From contig NZ_JAUDRJ010000003.1 of assembly GCF_030382115.1 (NCBI RefSeq), positions 767,531 through 774,597 of the forward strand: a DNA stretch of 7,067 nucleotides. The letters are read 5' to 3'. Position 1 is the stretch's first letter. The number at the start of each line of letters is the position of its first letter. This document shows positions 1 to 5,829 of this stretch, in pieces. This DNA comes from Nostoc sp. GT001. Its GTDB lineage: Bacteria > Cyanobacteriota > Cyanobacteriia > Cyanobacteriales > Nostocaceae. A program made the translations under genes and the position numbers. Under the pieces are notes generated by a model. It saw only the letters and a list, made by a program, of their open reading frames with translations, ran no database searches and had not been told where the DNA came from.

Positions 1-138
1 TTAGCTGGTTCACTACCCTCGTATTCAGGGGGCGAAAGCAAAGATATTAGAGTGCAACTTCTAGGATTTTATCCTAGAAAAACAAAAGGCAGATTAAAGA
101 ATGCACACTCTCTCTATAGCTACCTTGTGAATCAGTAA
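1..138 (+). CDS. Possible 3' end of an upstream gene (45 codons, no start in window)
   Basis: Frame 1 is open from the window edge to a TAA at 136-138, while the other two forward frames stop by base 50. The peptide ends ...LYSYLVNQ and includes RVQLLGFYPRKTKGRLK. I do not recognise it as a family. It could be the C-terminus of a plus-strand gene, which the terminator-like hairpin about 65 bases downstream would support. It could also be chance, because 45 open codons at an edge are weak evidence, and a perfect 9-bp inverted repeat (59-79) lies within it, which is more typical of non-coding DNA. No function is assigned. Confidence 0.3.
   Translation, partial: LAGSLPSYSGGESKDIRVQLLGFYPRKTKGRLKNAHSLYSYLVNQ
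59..79. repeat. Perfect 9-bp inverted repeat with a 3-nt loop
   Basis: TTCTAGGAT at 59-67 and ATCCTAGAA at 71-79 are exact reverse complements around TTT. The plus strand continues with A-rich sequence rather than a T-run, so it is not a classical plus-strand terminator. On the minus strand the hairpin is preceded by T's, not followed by them. It is AT-rich and may be a dispersed repeat or structured RNA. Confidence 0.45.
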
Positions 139-203
139 CTAACAGCAGGCTCGGTTAGCTTCTCTAAATCCATGCTTTTAAACAACTGCTGAATGTCTAA
201 TTC

Positions 204-237
204 AGGTAGTGCCCAAGAGCTAGTGCATTACTTTTTT
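204..237 (+). terminator. Candidate Rho-independent terminator of the upstream gene
   Basis: AGGTAGTGC (204-212, counting the A and first G in the extended stem) pairs with GCATTACTT (225-233), with two G-U pairs. The core is GTAGTGC/GCATTAC. The 12-nt loop is followed by six T's at 232-237. It is only moderately GC-rich, and the first two T's are drawn into the extended stem, so strength is uncertain. Its position, 65 bases after the stop of the possible upstream gene, fits a terminator separating that gene from rne. Confidence 0.45.
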
Positions 238-440
238 AGAGTTAAAGCACTACTGTCGGTTATGCCGACTTGTTGTAGACGTTCATGAGACGCGTAAAGC
301 ACTGTTTGTCTTAGGCTAGAGCGGCTCAAGGCAGGTTAGCAACTGGCGCAGCTGAGTATAACCCTAAGATAAATCCGGGGAATGGAAAATAGAAATAGTT
401 TCTTTTTCTTAACGAATTCAGTAGGTTACTCTCAAATAAA

Positions 441-605
441 GGATCCTGAGTTAAAATGCTCACTCAGGATTTAGAACTTTCAAATCAGAACTCTCAAGAT
501 TTGAGGGTATTGCATCACAAATCAACCACGGACGGTTGATTTAATTGCTTAAACGATATACAGCAGTTCTGGAATAATCAGCCGTAGAAACGCTCTTAAG
601 AGCGT
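441..605 (+). promoter_or_regulatory. Cluster of four tandem hairpins in the probable rne leader
   Basis: Four inverted repeats sit in 165 bases. (1) ATCCTGAGT 443-451 with ACTCAGGAT 462-470, perfect, extendable by two G-U pairs to 441/472. (2) 490-497 with 501-508, eight pairs including one G-U, loop GAT. (3) AAATCAACC 519-527 with GGTTGATTT 534-542, perfect, six-base loop. (4) ACGCTC 590-595 with GAGCGT 600-605 around TTAA, itself a 16-base palindrome. None is followed by a T-run, so they are not terminators. Long structured leaders that let RNase E control its own mRNA are established in E. coli and have been described in cyanobacteria. Assigning that role here is inference and requires that transcription starts upstream of 441. 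Confidence 0.5.
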
Positions 606-662
606 CAATAGCTATTTAACTTAGAAGCTCAAATTTGCGATTTTTATTATCAGTAGCGCCTT

Positions 663-693
663 TTGAGGGTTGCGAGGGCAGCAAAAGTATAAT
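663..693 (+). promoter_or_regulatory. rne: Candidate sigma-70-type promoter for rne
   Basis: A perfect TATAAT lies at 688-693 with TTGAGG at 663-668 as a poor -35 box. The spacing is 19 bases, longer than the usual 17. Transcription would begin near 700 and give a leader of about 125 bases, which contains the 715-754 hairpin and the ribosome binding site helix but not the 441-605 cluster. A start further upstream is equally possible: a TATAAC lies at 357-362 without a clear -35. Confidence 0.35.
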
Positions 694-714
694 ATCAAAC
701 CGAGAAAACACTGG

Positions 715-754
715 TAATTAAAACTGACGCGGAGACGCAAGTAGTTTTGAATTA
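715..754 (+). promoter_or_regulatory. Stem-loop in the rne leader with a GACGC-GGA-GACGC loop
   Basis: TAATT (715-719) and AAAACT (720-725) pair with AATTA (750-754) and AGTTTT (743-748), giving 11 base pairs with one bulged G at 749. The 17-base loop contains GACGC twice, separated by GGA. The stem is AU-rich and the loop GC-rich. It lies within any plausible rne transcript. It may be a regulatory hairpin or a dispersed repeat that inserted in the leader. Confidence 0.45.
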
Positions 755-785
755 TTAAGTAATTAACCGGACTTGATACAACAAA

Positions 786-819
786 CCTCAAACCTGTAAG
801 TGCTGCCAATTTTTGAGGA
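786..819 (+). promoter_or_regulatory. rne: rne ribosome binding site inside a potential helix
   Basis: GAGGA at 815-819 is six bases before the ATG at 826 and is the only strong Shine-Dalgarno sequence in the window, which fixes the rne start. CCTCAAA at 786-792 is exactly complementary to TTTGAGG at 812-818, so a seven-pair stem with a 19-base loop could hide the GAGG core. This would couple translation to leader folding. The pairing is seen in the sequence; the regulation is inference. Confidence 0.5.
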
Positions 820-825
820 AATTGA

Positions 826-2967
826 ATGCCGAAACAAATTATCATCGCGGAGCAGCACCAAATTGCTGCGGTTTTTTCTGAAGATCAAATACAGGAACTC
901 GTTGTTGCTACGGGGCACCATCAAATAGGTGATATCTACTTAGGAGTAGTAGAAAACGTATTGCCTGGGATAGATGCAGCTTTTGTCAATATTGGCGACC
1001 CAGAGCGCAACGGTTTTATTCACGTTACCGACTTGGGGCCATTGAAGCTCAAGCGTACCGCAGCGGCAATTACAGAACTACTTGCACCACAACAGAAAGT
1101 TTTGGTGCAAGTAATGAAAGAGCCAACGGGGACAAAAGGTCCCAGGCTCACGGGTAACATTACCTTACCAGGACGCTACGTAGTACTGATGCCCTACGGT
1201 CGGGGCGTAAATTTATCCCGACGGATTAAAAGTGAAAGTGAGCGCAACCGCTTGCGAGCGCTGGCGATTTTGGTCAAGCCGGCGGGAATGGGTTTGCTTG
1301 TGCGTACAGAAGCAGAAGGCAAACCCGAAGAAGCGATTATGGAAGATTTGGAATTGCTGCAAAAGCAATGGGAGGCGATCCAGCAGGAAGCGCATTCCAC
1401 CCGTGCCCCAGCACTGCTCAACCGAGATGATGATTTCATTCAGCGCGTATTGCGGGATATGTACGGCGCGGATGTAAATCGGATTGTTGTGGATTCCAGT
1501 ACTGGTTTGAAGCGCGTCAAACAGTACTTGCAGAATTGGAGTGGCGGTCAAACACCGCAGGGATTGTTGATTGATCATCATCGCGATCGCTCCCCAATTT
1601 TAGAATACTTCCGCATCACTGCTGCGATTAGAGAAGCCCTGAAACCAAGGGTAGACCTACCTTCTGGCGGTTATATTATCATCGAGCCGACGGAAGCACT
1701 AACCGTAATCGATGTTAACTCAGGTTCCTTCACGCGATCGGCAACAGCTAGAGAAACAGTTTTGTGGACAAACTGCGAAGCCGCAACAGAAATTGCTCGT
1801 CAGTTGCGTCTGCGAAATATCGCCGGGGTGATCGTCGTTGATTTTATCGATATGGAATCGAGACGTGACCAGCTACAAGTTCTCGAACACTTTAATAAAG
1901 CACTCAAAGCAGACAAAGCTCGTCCCCAGATTGCTCAACTTACCGAACTGGGTTTAGTAGAACTGACCCGCAAACGTCAGGGTCAAAATATTTACGAATT
2001 GTTTGGTGAAACTTGCCCCACCTGTGGCGGTTTAGGACATACTGTGCGTCTGCCTGGAGAAATCGAAAACCGATTGCCAATACCGGCAGAGACACCAGAG
2101 CGCGAACGTTTTGTATCCTTACCTCACCGAGAACCACGTCAGCCATCTGCCCGCACCCCTGAACCACGAGAAACATACGATGGATTTGGGGAAGCATTTG
2201 ACGGCGACTCGGAATTGAGCAACTTAAATCTGATCAATCATCCTAGTTATCAAGAACTGAATGATAAGCGCCGTACCCGCACTCGCCGCAGTCGAATTGG
2301 TGTCAATGGGTTAAACGGGAAAGATGAAGCTCGGATTGTTCCTAATCCCCTGGCTTTTGTTAACGAGCCAGATTTAGACCTGGATATAGAACCAGAACTA
2401 GGAGTTGCACCAGAAATTCCCTCACCCACCCTTGGTAAACCAGGCTGGAGTGAAAGAGTAGAGCGCACTAAAATTATCAAGGCAGAACCAGTTAAACCAG
2501 TGGTAGAACCACCGGAGATTAGAACTGTAGAAATGAGCCTCCAAGAACAGGATATATTTGCCTTAATGGGAATATCTCCGTTGGTGAAGTTAGAGCAAGA
2601 GGTGAAAAATACCAAGTCTGTAATTATTAATGTGATTCAGCCCGGTCAACAGCCAACGACCCCAATTGAATCAACCTCAGAATCAACTATTGTCCAAAAA
2701 GCAACACCTGAAATAATCACTATTGCCCAAAAGGCAACGCCTGAAATAACTGCCAGCAAAATACCGACACCAAAAGTTATTGAGCCAGAACAAAAATCTT
2801 TGATTGAAGAAACAACTGAACCATCGGAGTTGACTGTGAATCCTTCGGGACGCTTGTCTGCAAAAGCCGCCGCCGCGAACGAAATCGCAGATGAAAGCGA
2901 AGCTAATAGCAGCGCCACTGCCAGCCGTCGCCGCCGCCGTCGTTCCTCAGCGATCGAGGATAATTAA
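826..2967 (+). CDS. rne: Ribonuclease E (RNase E/G family endoribonuclease)
   Basis: This is the cytoplasmic Mg-dependent endoribonuclease that starts mRNA decay and processes RNA, cutting AU-rich single strands with a preference for 5'-monophosphate ends. It has 713 residues, a normal cyanobacterial length. The S1 RNA-binding domain starts near residue 35 (GDIYLGVVENVLPG). R160-T161 match the 5'-sensor pocket (R169/T170 in E. coli). The DNase I-like domain carries the metal-binding Asp in VIDVNSG (D296) and VVDFIDM (D339). The Zn-link CPTCGG has C397 and C400. From about 415 the tail is low-complexity, acidic and proline-rich, with a basic patch RRTRTRRSR at 482-490, an 11-residue tandem duplication (621-642), and the nonapeptide RRRRRRSSA at 701-709, known in cyanobacteria to bind polynucleotide phosphorylase. 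rnhB follows 8 bases after the stop. The strong GAGGA sets the start. All catalytic residues are present, so it should be active. Confidence 0.97.
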   Translation: MPKQIIIAEQHQIAAVFSEDQIQELVVATGHHQIGDIYLGVVENVLPGIDAAFVNIGDPERNGFIHVTDLGPLKLKRTAAAITELLAPQQKVLVQVMKEPTGTKGPRLTGNITLPGRYVVLMPYGRGVNLSRRIKSESERNRLRALAILVKPAGMGLLVRTEAEGKPEEAIMEDLELLQKQWEAIQQEAHSTRAPALLNRDDDFIQRVLRDMYGADVNRIVVDSSTGLKRVKQYLQNWSGGQTPQGLLIDHHRDRSPILEYFRITAAIREALKPRVDLPSGGYIIIEPTEALTVIDVNSGSFTRSATARETVLWTNCEAATEIARQLRLRNIAGVIVVDFIDMESRRDQLQVLEHFNKALKADKARPQIAQLTELGLVELTRKRQGQNIYELFGETCPTCGGLGHTVRLPGEIENRLPIPAETPERERFVSLPHREPRQPSARTPEPRETYDGFGEAFDGDSELSNLNLINHPSYQELNDKRRTRTRRSRIGVNGLNGKDEARIVPNPLAFVNEPDLDLDIEPELGVAPEIPSPTLGKPGWSERVERTKIIKAEPVKPVVEPPEIRTVEMSLQEQDIFALMGISPLVKLEQEVKNTKSVIINVIQPGQQPTTPIESTSESTIVQKATPEIITIAQKATPEITASKIPTPKVIEPEQKSLIEETTEPSELTVNPSGRLSAKAAAANEIADESEANSSATASRRRRRRSSAIEDN
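2686..2751 (+). repeat. Two tandem 33-bp units in the rne tail
   Basis: Units 2686-2718 and 2719-2751 differ at only three positions over their first 30 bases. They encode TIVQKATPEII and TIAQKATPEIT, residues 621-642 of RNase E. The reading frame is kept because the unit is a multiple of three. It lies in the disordered noncatalytic tail, where length change is tolerated, and is probably a recent in-frame duplication. Confidence 0.85.
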
Positions 2968-2975
2968 TTTGCTTT

Positions 2976-3635
2976 ATGGTAGAAACATCGCCAACGCCTT
3001 TGGAACAATCCGCTTGGCTGGAGTTTTCTACCTTGTTGTCAGAGATTCCAGGGTTAGTTGCAGGTGTTGATGAAGTAGGGCGAGGTGCTCTATTTGGTCC
3101 TGTCGTGGCGGCAGCAGTGATCTTACCAGATCGCGCTTTGCCTATACTGATGGCAGCTAAAATCAAAGACAGTAAAAAGTTGTCTAGTTCTCGGAGAACC
3201 GAGCTAGCGCAGCAAATTTGTGCGCTGGCTATAGACTGGAAAATTGGGTTTGCTTCTACTGCCGAAATTGACAAGATAAATATTTTGCAAGCGACGCTGT
3301 TAGCAATGAAGCGGGCTGTACTGAAGTTAAAGGTACAGCCTGCACTTTGCTTGATTGACGGCAATCAGTCAATCAAAGATTTGTTATTGCCGCAACAAAC
3401 AATAGTTAAAGGAGACGAGCGATCGCTCACTATTGCCTCTGCTAGTATTGTTGCTAAGGTTTGGCGTGACGATCTGATAATGCGTCTAGCATTAAAATAC
3501 CCTATGTACAACCTGGAGTGTAACAAGGGTTATGGTAGCCAGCGACATTTGCTGGCTTTGCAACAATATGGGCCGTCGCCTCTGCATCGTCAGTCTTTTC
3601 GTCCTTGCCAAATCAAAAGTCTGAATGTTGAGTGA
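2976..3635 (+). CDS. rnhB: Ribonuclease HII
   Basis: It cleaves the RNA strand of RNA:DNA hybrids and starts removal of ribonucleotides misincorporated in DNA, in the cytoplasm. It has 219 residues, typical for the family. The hallmark GVDEVGRG gives D32 and E33. A third acidic residue is D128 in CLIDGN, and D165 in AKVWRDD completes the DEDD metal site. The conserved G-Y-G-S-Q-R-H-L run near the C-terminus (NKGYGSQRHL) is present. It starts 8 bases after the rne stop without a visible Shine-Dalgarno, so it is probably translated by coupling or re-initiation on the rne mRNA; no promoter is seen between them. The first 29 residues precede the catalytic core and are divergent, so the start is likely but not certain. 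The rne-rnhB pairing is common in cyanobacteria. Confidence 0.95.
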   Translation: MVETSPTPLEQSAWLEFSTLLSEIPGLVAGVDEVGRGALFGPVVAAAVILPDRALPILMAAKIKDSKKLSSSRRTELAQQICALAIDWKIGFASTAEIDKINILQATLLAMKRAVLKLKVQPALCLIDGNQSIKDLLLPQQTIVKGDERSLTIASASIVAKVWRDDLIMRLALKYPMYNLECNKGYGSQRHLLALQQYGPSPLHRQSFRPCQIKSLNVE

Positions 3636-3647
3636 TTGAAGAAGAAT

Positions 3648-3752
3648 ACAGAATTCAGAATGAATTAGTGGGGATTCAGTCGTGCCACTAATTACAGAAT
3701 TCAATTCTGTAGCTTGCTTCCCTGAAAGGGTATTCTGGCTCCTGAATTCTGT
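3648..3752. repeat. Cloverleaf-like inverted-repeat element between convergent genes
   Basis: The ends, ACAGAATTCAG (3648-3658) and CTGAATTCTGT (3742-3752), are perfect 11-bp inverted repeats. Inside are three hairpins in a row: AATTAGTGG/CCACTAATT (3663-3671 and 3685-3693), ACAGAA/TTCTGT (3694-3699 and 3705-3710), and CCCT/AGGG (3720-3723 and 3727-3730). TACAGAATTCA also occurs twice as a direct repeat (3647 and 3693). The 3' ends of rnhB and the DUF1997 gene face each other across it. It encodes nothing, and resembles the small dispersed palindromic repeats or MITE-like elements of Nostoc genomes. It may also act as a two-way transcription barrier, although it lacks a clean T-run. Confidence 0.6.
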
Positions 3753-3764
3753 TTGTTAAAATAA

Positions 3765-4352
3765 TTACTCAGCATTCAGGATTGGGAATTCAGTGGTATC
3801 CCTGTCAAGTCCTCTGTCTTTGGTTTGTGATATCACCCAGTAACGATAATCCGTCAAAAGTTGATTCAATAACCGTTGCTTGACTGACAACAGTACGCTT
3901 TTAAGCAAACCATTGCCAGTAGCTTCTAAAATCGGCTTAGGAGTAAAGGAAAATGGCGGTGGGAAATCCACCACCACTTCTAAATCAGCTTTTCCTTGCA
4001 GGCGAGTGCCAGTGCTAAACTCTTTGGGAGACAAATAGCCTTTTAAATTGAGAGCAAAGCGCTGGTTAATATACTCGAAACCTAAAATTTCACAGTTTAG
4101 TGATCGCAAATAAATTATTCCATTTGATTCTGCCCAGACTCTCATGTCTACAGTAGGTTGAATACTCAGTGACATAAAAGTCAGCGGACGCATTTTCAAG
4201 CGAAATACTTCTTCAGAAAGCTGCTGAATCCGACTATTGTCAACCAAAGCCTTAACTAGGCGTTGAGGCTGACGCAAGTAGTGCTGAATGGGAATAGGCT
4301 GCTCTGGAACAGCGATTTCAACCGATTGGGAGGCAGTAAACCGGGTAGCCAT
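3765..4352 (-). CDS. DUF1997 family protein
   Basis: A 195-residue protein that I place in the DUF1997 family (cyanobacteria and plastid-bearing plants) from its overall pattern, including the FPPPFSFTPKPILEATGNGL segment (130-149) followed by a helix-like stretch LLKSVLLSVKQRLLNQLL (149-166). The first half looks like alternating beta strands (SLSIQPTVDMRVW, IIYLRSLNCEILGFEY, FALNLKGYL). No signal peptide, transmembrane segment or catalytic motif is visible, so it is probably cytoplasmic and soluble. The biochemical role is unknown. No strong Shine-Dalgarno precedes the ATG. It is convergent with rnhB and divergent from pheA, so it is a single-gene unit. Its last residues (EFPILNAE) are encoded by DNA that looks like the neighbouring repeat. 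Confidence 0.82.
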   Translation of the reverse strand: MATRFTASQSVEIAVPEQPIPIQHYLRQPQRLVKALVDNSRIQQLSEEVFRLKMRPLTFMSLSIQPTVDMRVWAESNGIIYLRSLNCEILGFEYINQRFALNLKGYLSPKEFSTGTRLQGKADLEVVVDFPPPFSFTPKPILEATGNGLLKSVLLSVKQRLLNQLLTDYRYWVISQTKDRGLDRDTTEFPILNAE

Positions 4353-4815
4353 GAGCTAATAAAAATATCTGTTTCTTAATTTTAATATTTTTTAACAACT
4401 TAGTTCTGATTATTAGAAAAGTACAAAATTTATTGACTATAAAAATGATGTATTGCTTATCAGCTATACATCATTAGCAAAAAGTTGGTACGCTCATTCT
4501 ATCTTTAGTTCAGGAAATATAGATTAGGATTTAAGTCTTGACACAAAATCAATGATATGCTTATTTGCCGGGATAGAAACCAATATAATTGCTCTTAAAT
4601 CTTCATAGGGATTTAGCAAAAAACTGCTAGAAAATCTATCTACTAAAAGACTCCTTTCCATCACTTATTTTCTTGGATACATATTTCGTTCTATCCGTTT
4701 AGTGCATAAATTATAAAAATAACAGTGTTTAGTAGAGTAGGTATTGAATATATTTTCCAAACCAAAATATCATAATCTCTGTTTCTGCATTAAACTCGCA
4801 ACTTGATATAAAAGC
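4353..4815. other. 463-bp AT-rich divergent intergenic region
   Basis: It lies between the divergent DUF1997 gene and pheA and holds no supported ORF or RNA gene. It contains one strong inverted repeat (4444-4475). Candidate promoter parts on the plus strand are a perfect TTGACA at 4538-4543 without a good -10 at the right distance, a TATAAT at 4584-4589 without a -35, and a TATAAA at 4712-4717. None makes a convincing complete promoter for pheA. A GTA-N8-TAC NtcA-type site was looked for and not found. Confidence 0.6.
4444..4475. repeat. 10-bp inverted repeat in the divergent promoter region
   Basis: AATGATGTAT (4444-4453) and ATACATCATT (4466-4475) are perfect reverse complements with a 12-base spacer. 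The spacing puts the half-sites about 22 bases apart centre to centre, close to two helical turns, as for a dimeric regulator; equally, it could be an RNA hairpin. No T-run follows, so terminator function is unlikely. It lies about 90 bases upstream of the DUF1997 start and 340 upstream of pheA. Confidence 0.5.
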
Positions 4816-5691
4816 ATGACTTTATCGATCGCACATTTAGGACCTCCCGGCACTTACACAGAGCAAGCAGCTGTTTTTTATGTCAACTGGCTAACTAGAA
4901 GTACGGGAGTTGAAGCTAGGTTATGTCCCTATCCCACCATCCCCCAATCACTGCACGCCGTTGCTGATGGTCAAGCTAACTTGGCTGTTGTGCCAGTAGA
5001 AAATTCTATTGAAGGAAGTGTGACTACAACAATGGATACACTATGGCAGTTGGACAATTTGCGAATTCAGTTGGCTTTGGTATTACCCATTGCCCATACA
5101 TTAATTTCTTGCGCATCTAATTTAGATAAGATTAAAACTGTTTATTCTCACCCGCAAGCCTTGGCACAATGTCAGGGATGGTTAGAGCGGTTTCTCCCAA
5201 CTGTACAGATTATTCCCAGCAATTCCACAACCGAAGCACTACAGCGATTGGAGCAAGAGACAACAACAGCAGCGATCGCTTCTAGTAGAGCTGCTCAACT
5301 CTACAACCTGCCGATACTTGCTAGTGGTATCAACGACAATCCAGAAAACTTTACTCGTTTTTGGGTAGTAAGTCAGGGTGAGGTGGACGCTGGATACCAA
5401 GCAACAAAAGCGCCTGCTAGTCACACATCGCTGGCTTTTAGTATGCCTGCCAACACACCCGGAGCATTAGTCAAACCTTTGCAAATATTTGCTCAACTAG
5501 GGATTAACCTCAGCCGGATTGAATCTCGTCCTACGAAGCGATCACTAGGCGAATACTTGTTTTTCATGGATTTAGAAGCGGATGCCAAGGAAGCACAAAT
5601 GCAATCTGCTTTAGCAGAATTAACTATGCACACAGAAATTTTGAAAATTCTTGGCGCTTACAATGTTTTACCGATCGGCACCGTTACTTAA
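4816..5691 (+). CDS. pheA: Prephenate dehydratase (PDT plus ACT domain)
   Basis: It converts prephenate to phenylpyruvate, with loss of water and CO2, for phenylalanine synthesis in the cytoplasm. It has 291 residues, the usual size of a monofunctional enzyme without chorismate mutase. The catalytic domain covers about 4-190: GPPGTYTE near the N-terminus, VPVENS (59-64), HPQALAQC from H112, and the essential TRF motif at T180-R181-F182. A C-terminal ACT domain (about 204-281) has both phenylalanine-binding motifs, GALV (216-219) and ESRP (236-239), so feedback inhibition by phenylalanine is expected. Motif spacing from the first Met supports the start, although no Shine-Dalgarno is visible (ATATAAAAGC precedes the ATG). 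It is a single-gene unit, divergent from the DUF1997 gene and convergent with the LON-domain gene; its stop abuts a heptad repeat array. No truncation is seen. Confidence 0.96.
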   Translation: MTLSIAHLGPPGTYTEQAAVFYVNWLTRSTGVEARLCPYPTIPQSLHAVADGQANLAVVPVENSIEGSVTTTMDTLWQLDNLRIQLALVLPIAHTLISCASNLDKIKTVYSHPQALAQCQGWLERFLPTVQIIPSNSTTEALQRLEQETTTAAIASSRAAQLYNLPILASGINDNPENFTRFWVVSQGEVDAGYQATKAPASHTSLAFSMPANTPGALVKPLQIFAQLGINLSRIESRPTKRSLGEYLFFMDLEADAKEAQMQSALAELTMHTEILKILGAYNVLPIGTVT

Positions 5692-5693
5692 GA

Positions 5694-5829
5694 AGTTAGG
5701 AGTTACCAGTTAAGAGTTCTCATTTAGGATTTACAAATTATCAGCCAGGAAATATAAATTATAAGTTGTCGATCTTTTATTTTTGTTTTTTCTTCCTAAC
5801 TTCTAACTCCTAACTCTTAACTCCTCACT
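5694..5829. repeat. Facing heptanucleotide repeat arrays (STRR-like)
   Basis: The left array has four 7-base units (AGTTAGG, AGTTACC, AGTTAAG, AGTTCTC; 5694-5721). The right array has five on the opposite strand (CCTAACT, TCTAACT, CCTAACT, CTTAACT, CCTCACT; 5795-5829). The arrays can pair in several registers, the best being a perfect 12-bp match of 5694-5705 with 5804-5815. About 73 bases of AT-rich DNA, including a T-rich stretch at 5776-5792, separate them. pheA stops three bases before the left array, and the TGA of the LON-domain gene (5825-5827) lies inside the last right unit. Short tandem heptanucleotide repeats are typical of heterocystous cyanobacteria. The pairing could give transcripts from both sides a 3' hairpin. 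Confidence 0.75.

Larger units (their letters stand above)
139..825. other. 687-bp gene-free region upstream of rne
   Basis: No convincing coding frame exists on either strand, and I see no tRNA or rRNA. It contains a terminator-like hairpin (204-237), a small GTCGG/CCGAC hairpin (255-269), a repeated TAAAGCACT (243-251 and 295-303), four compact hairpins (441-605), a TATAAT box (688-693), an 11-bp hairpin (715-754) and an AT-rich stretch before the rne ribosome binding site. Two GACGC-rich pieces (287-294 and 726-738) resemble small repeats common in Nostoc genomes. I read most of the right half as the promoter and 5' leader of rne. Where transcription starts cannot be decided from sequence alone. 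Confidence 0.6.

Noticed and set aside
519..550. Terminator of a small RNA ending at the third leader hairpin
   Set aside because: The perfect stem is followed by AATTGCTT, with no T-run on either strand.
621..845. A 74-codon minus-strand open frame overlapping the rne start
   Set aside because: It lies over the rne leader and first codons, matches no family, and has low-complexity hydrophobic content expected of AT-rich non-coding DNA.
2903..3364. A 153-codon minus-strand open frame opposite rnhB
   Set aside because: It runs antisense to a clear RNase HII with all catalytic residues, so it is a shadow of that gene.
3492..3704. A 70-codon minus-strand open frame at the end of rnhB
   Set aside because: It runs antisense to conserved rnhB sequence and its first part is made of the palindromic repeat.
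3648..3752. A tRNA, suggested by the cloverleaf shape
   Set aside because: There is no acceptor stem with CCA-like end, no T-loop GTTCGA motif and no plausible anticodon loop; stems are of the wrong lengths.
4450..4469. Possible NtcA box (GTA...TAC) in the pheA upstream region
   Set aside because: The spacing between GTA and TAC is 14 bases, not the 8 required.
5694..5829. CRISPR-like repeats
   Set aside because: Units are seven bases and contiguous without spacers, and no cas gene is present.
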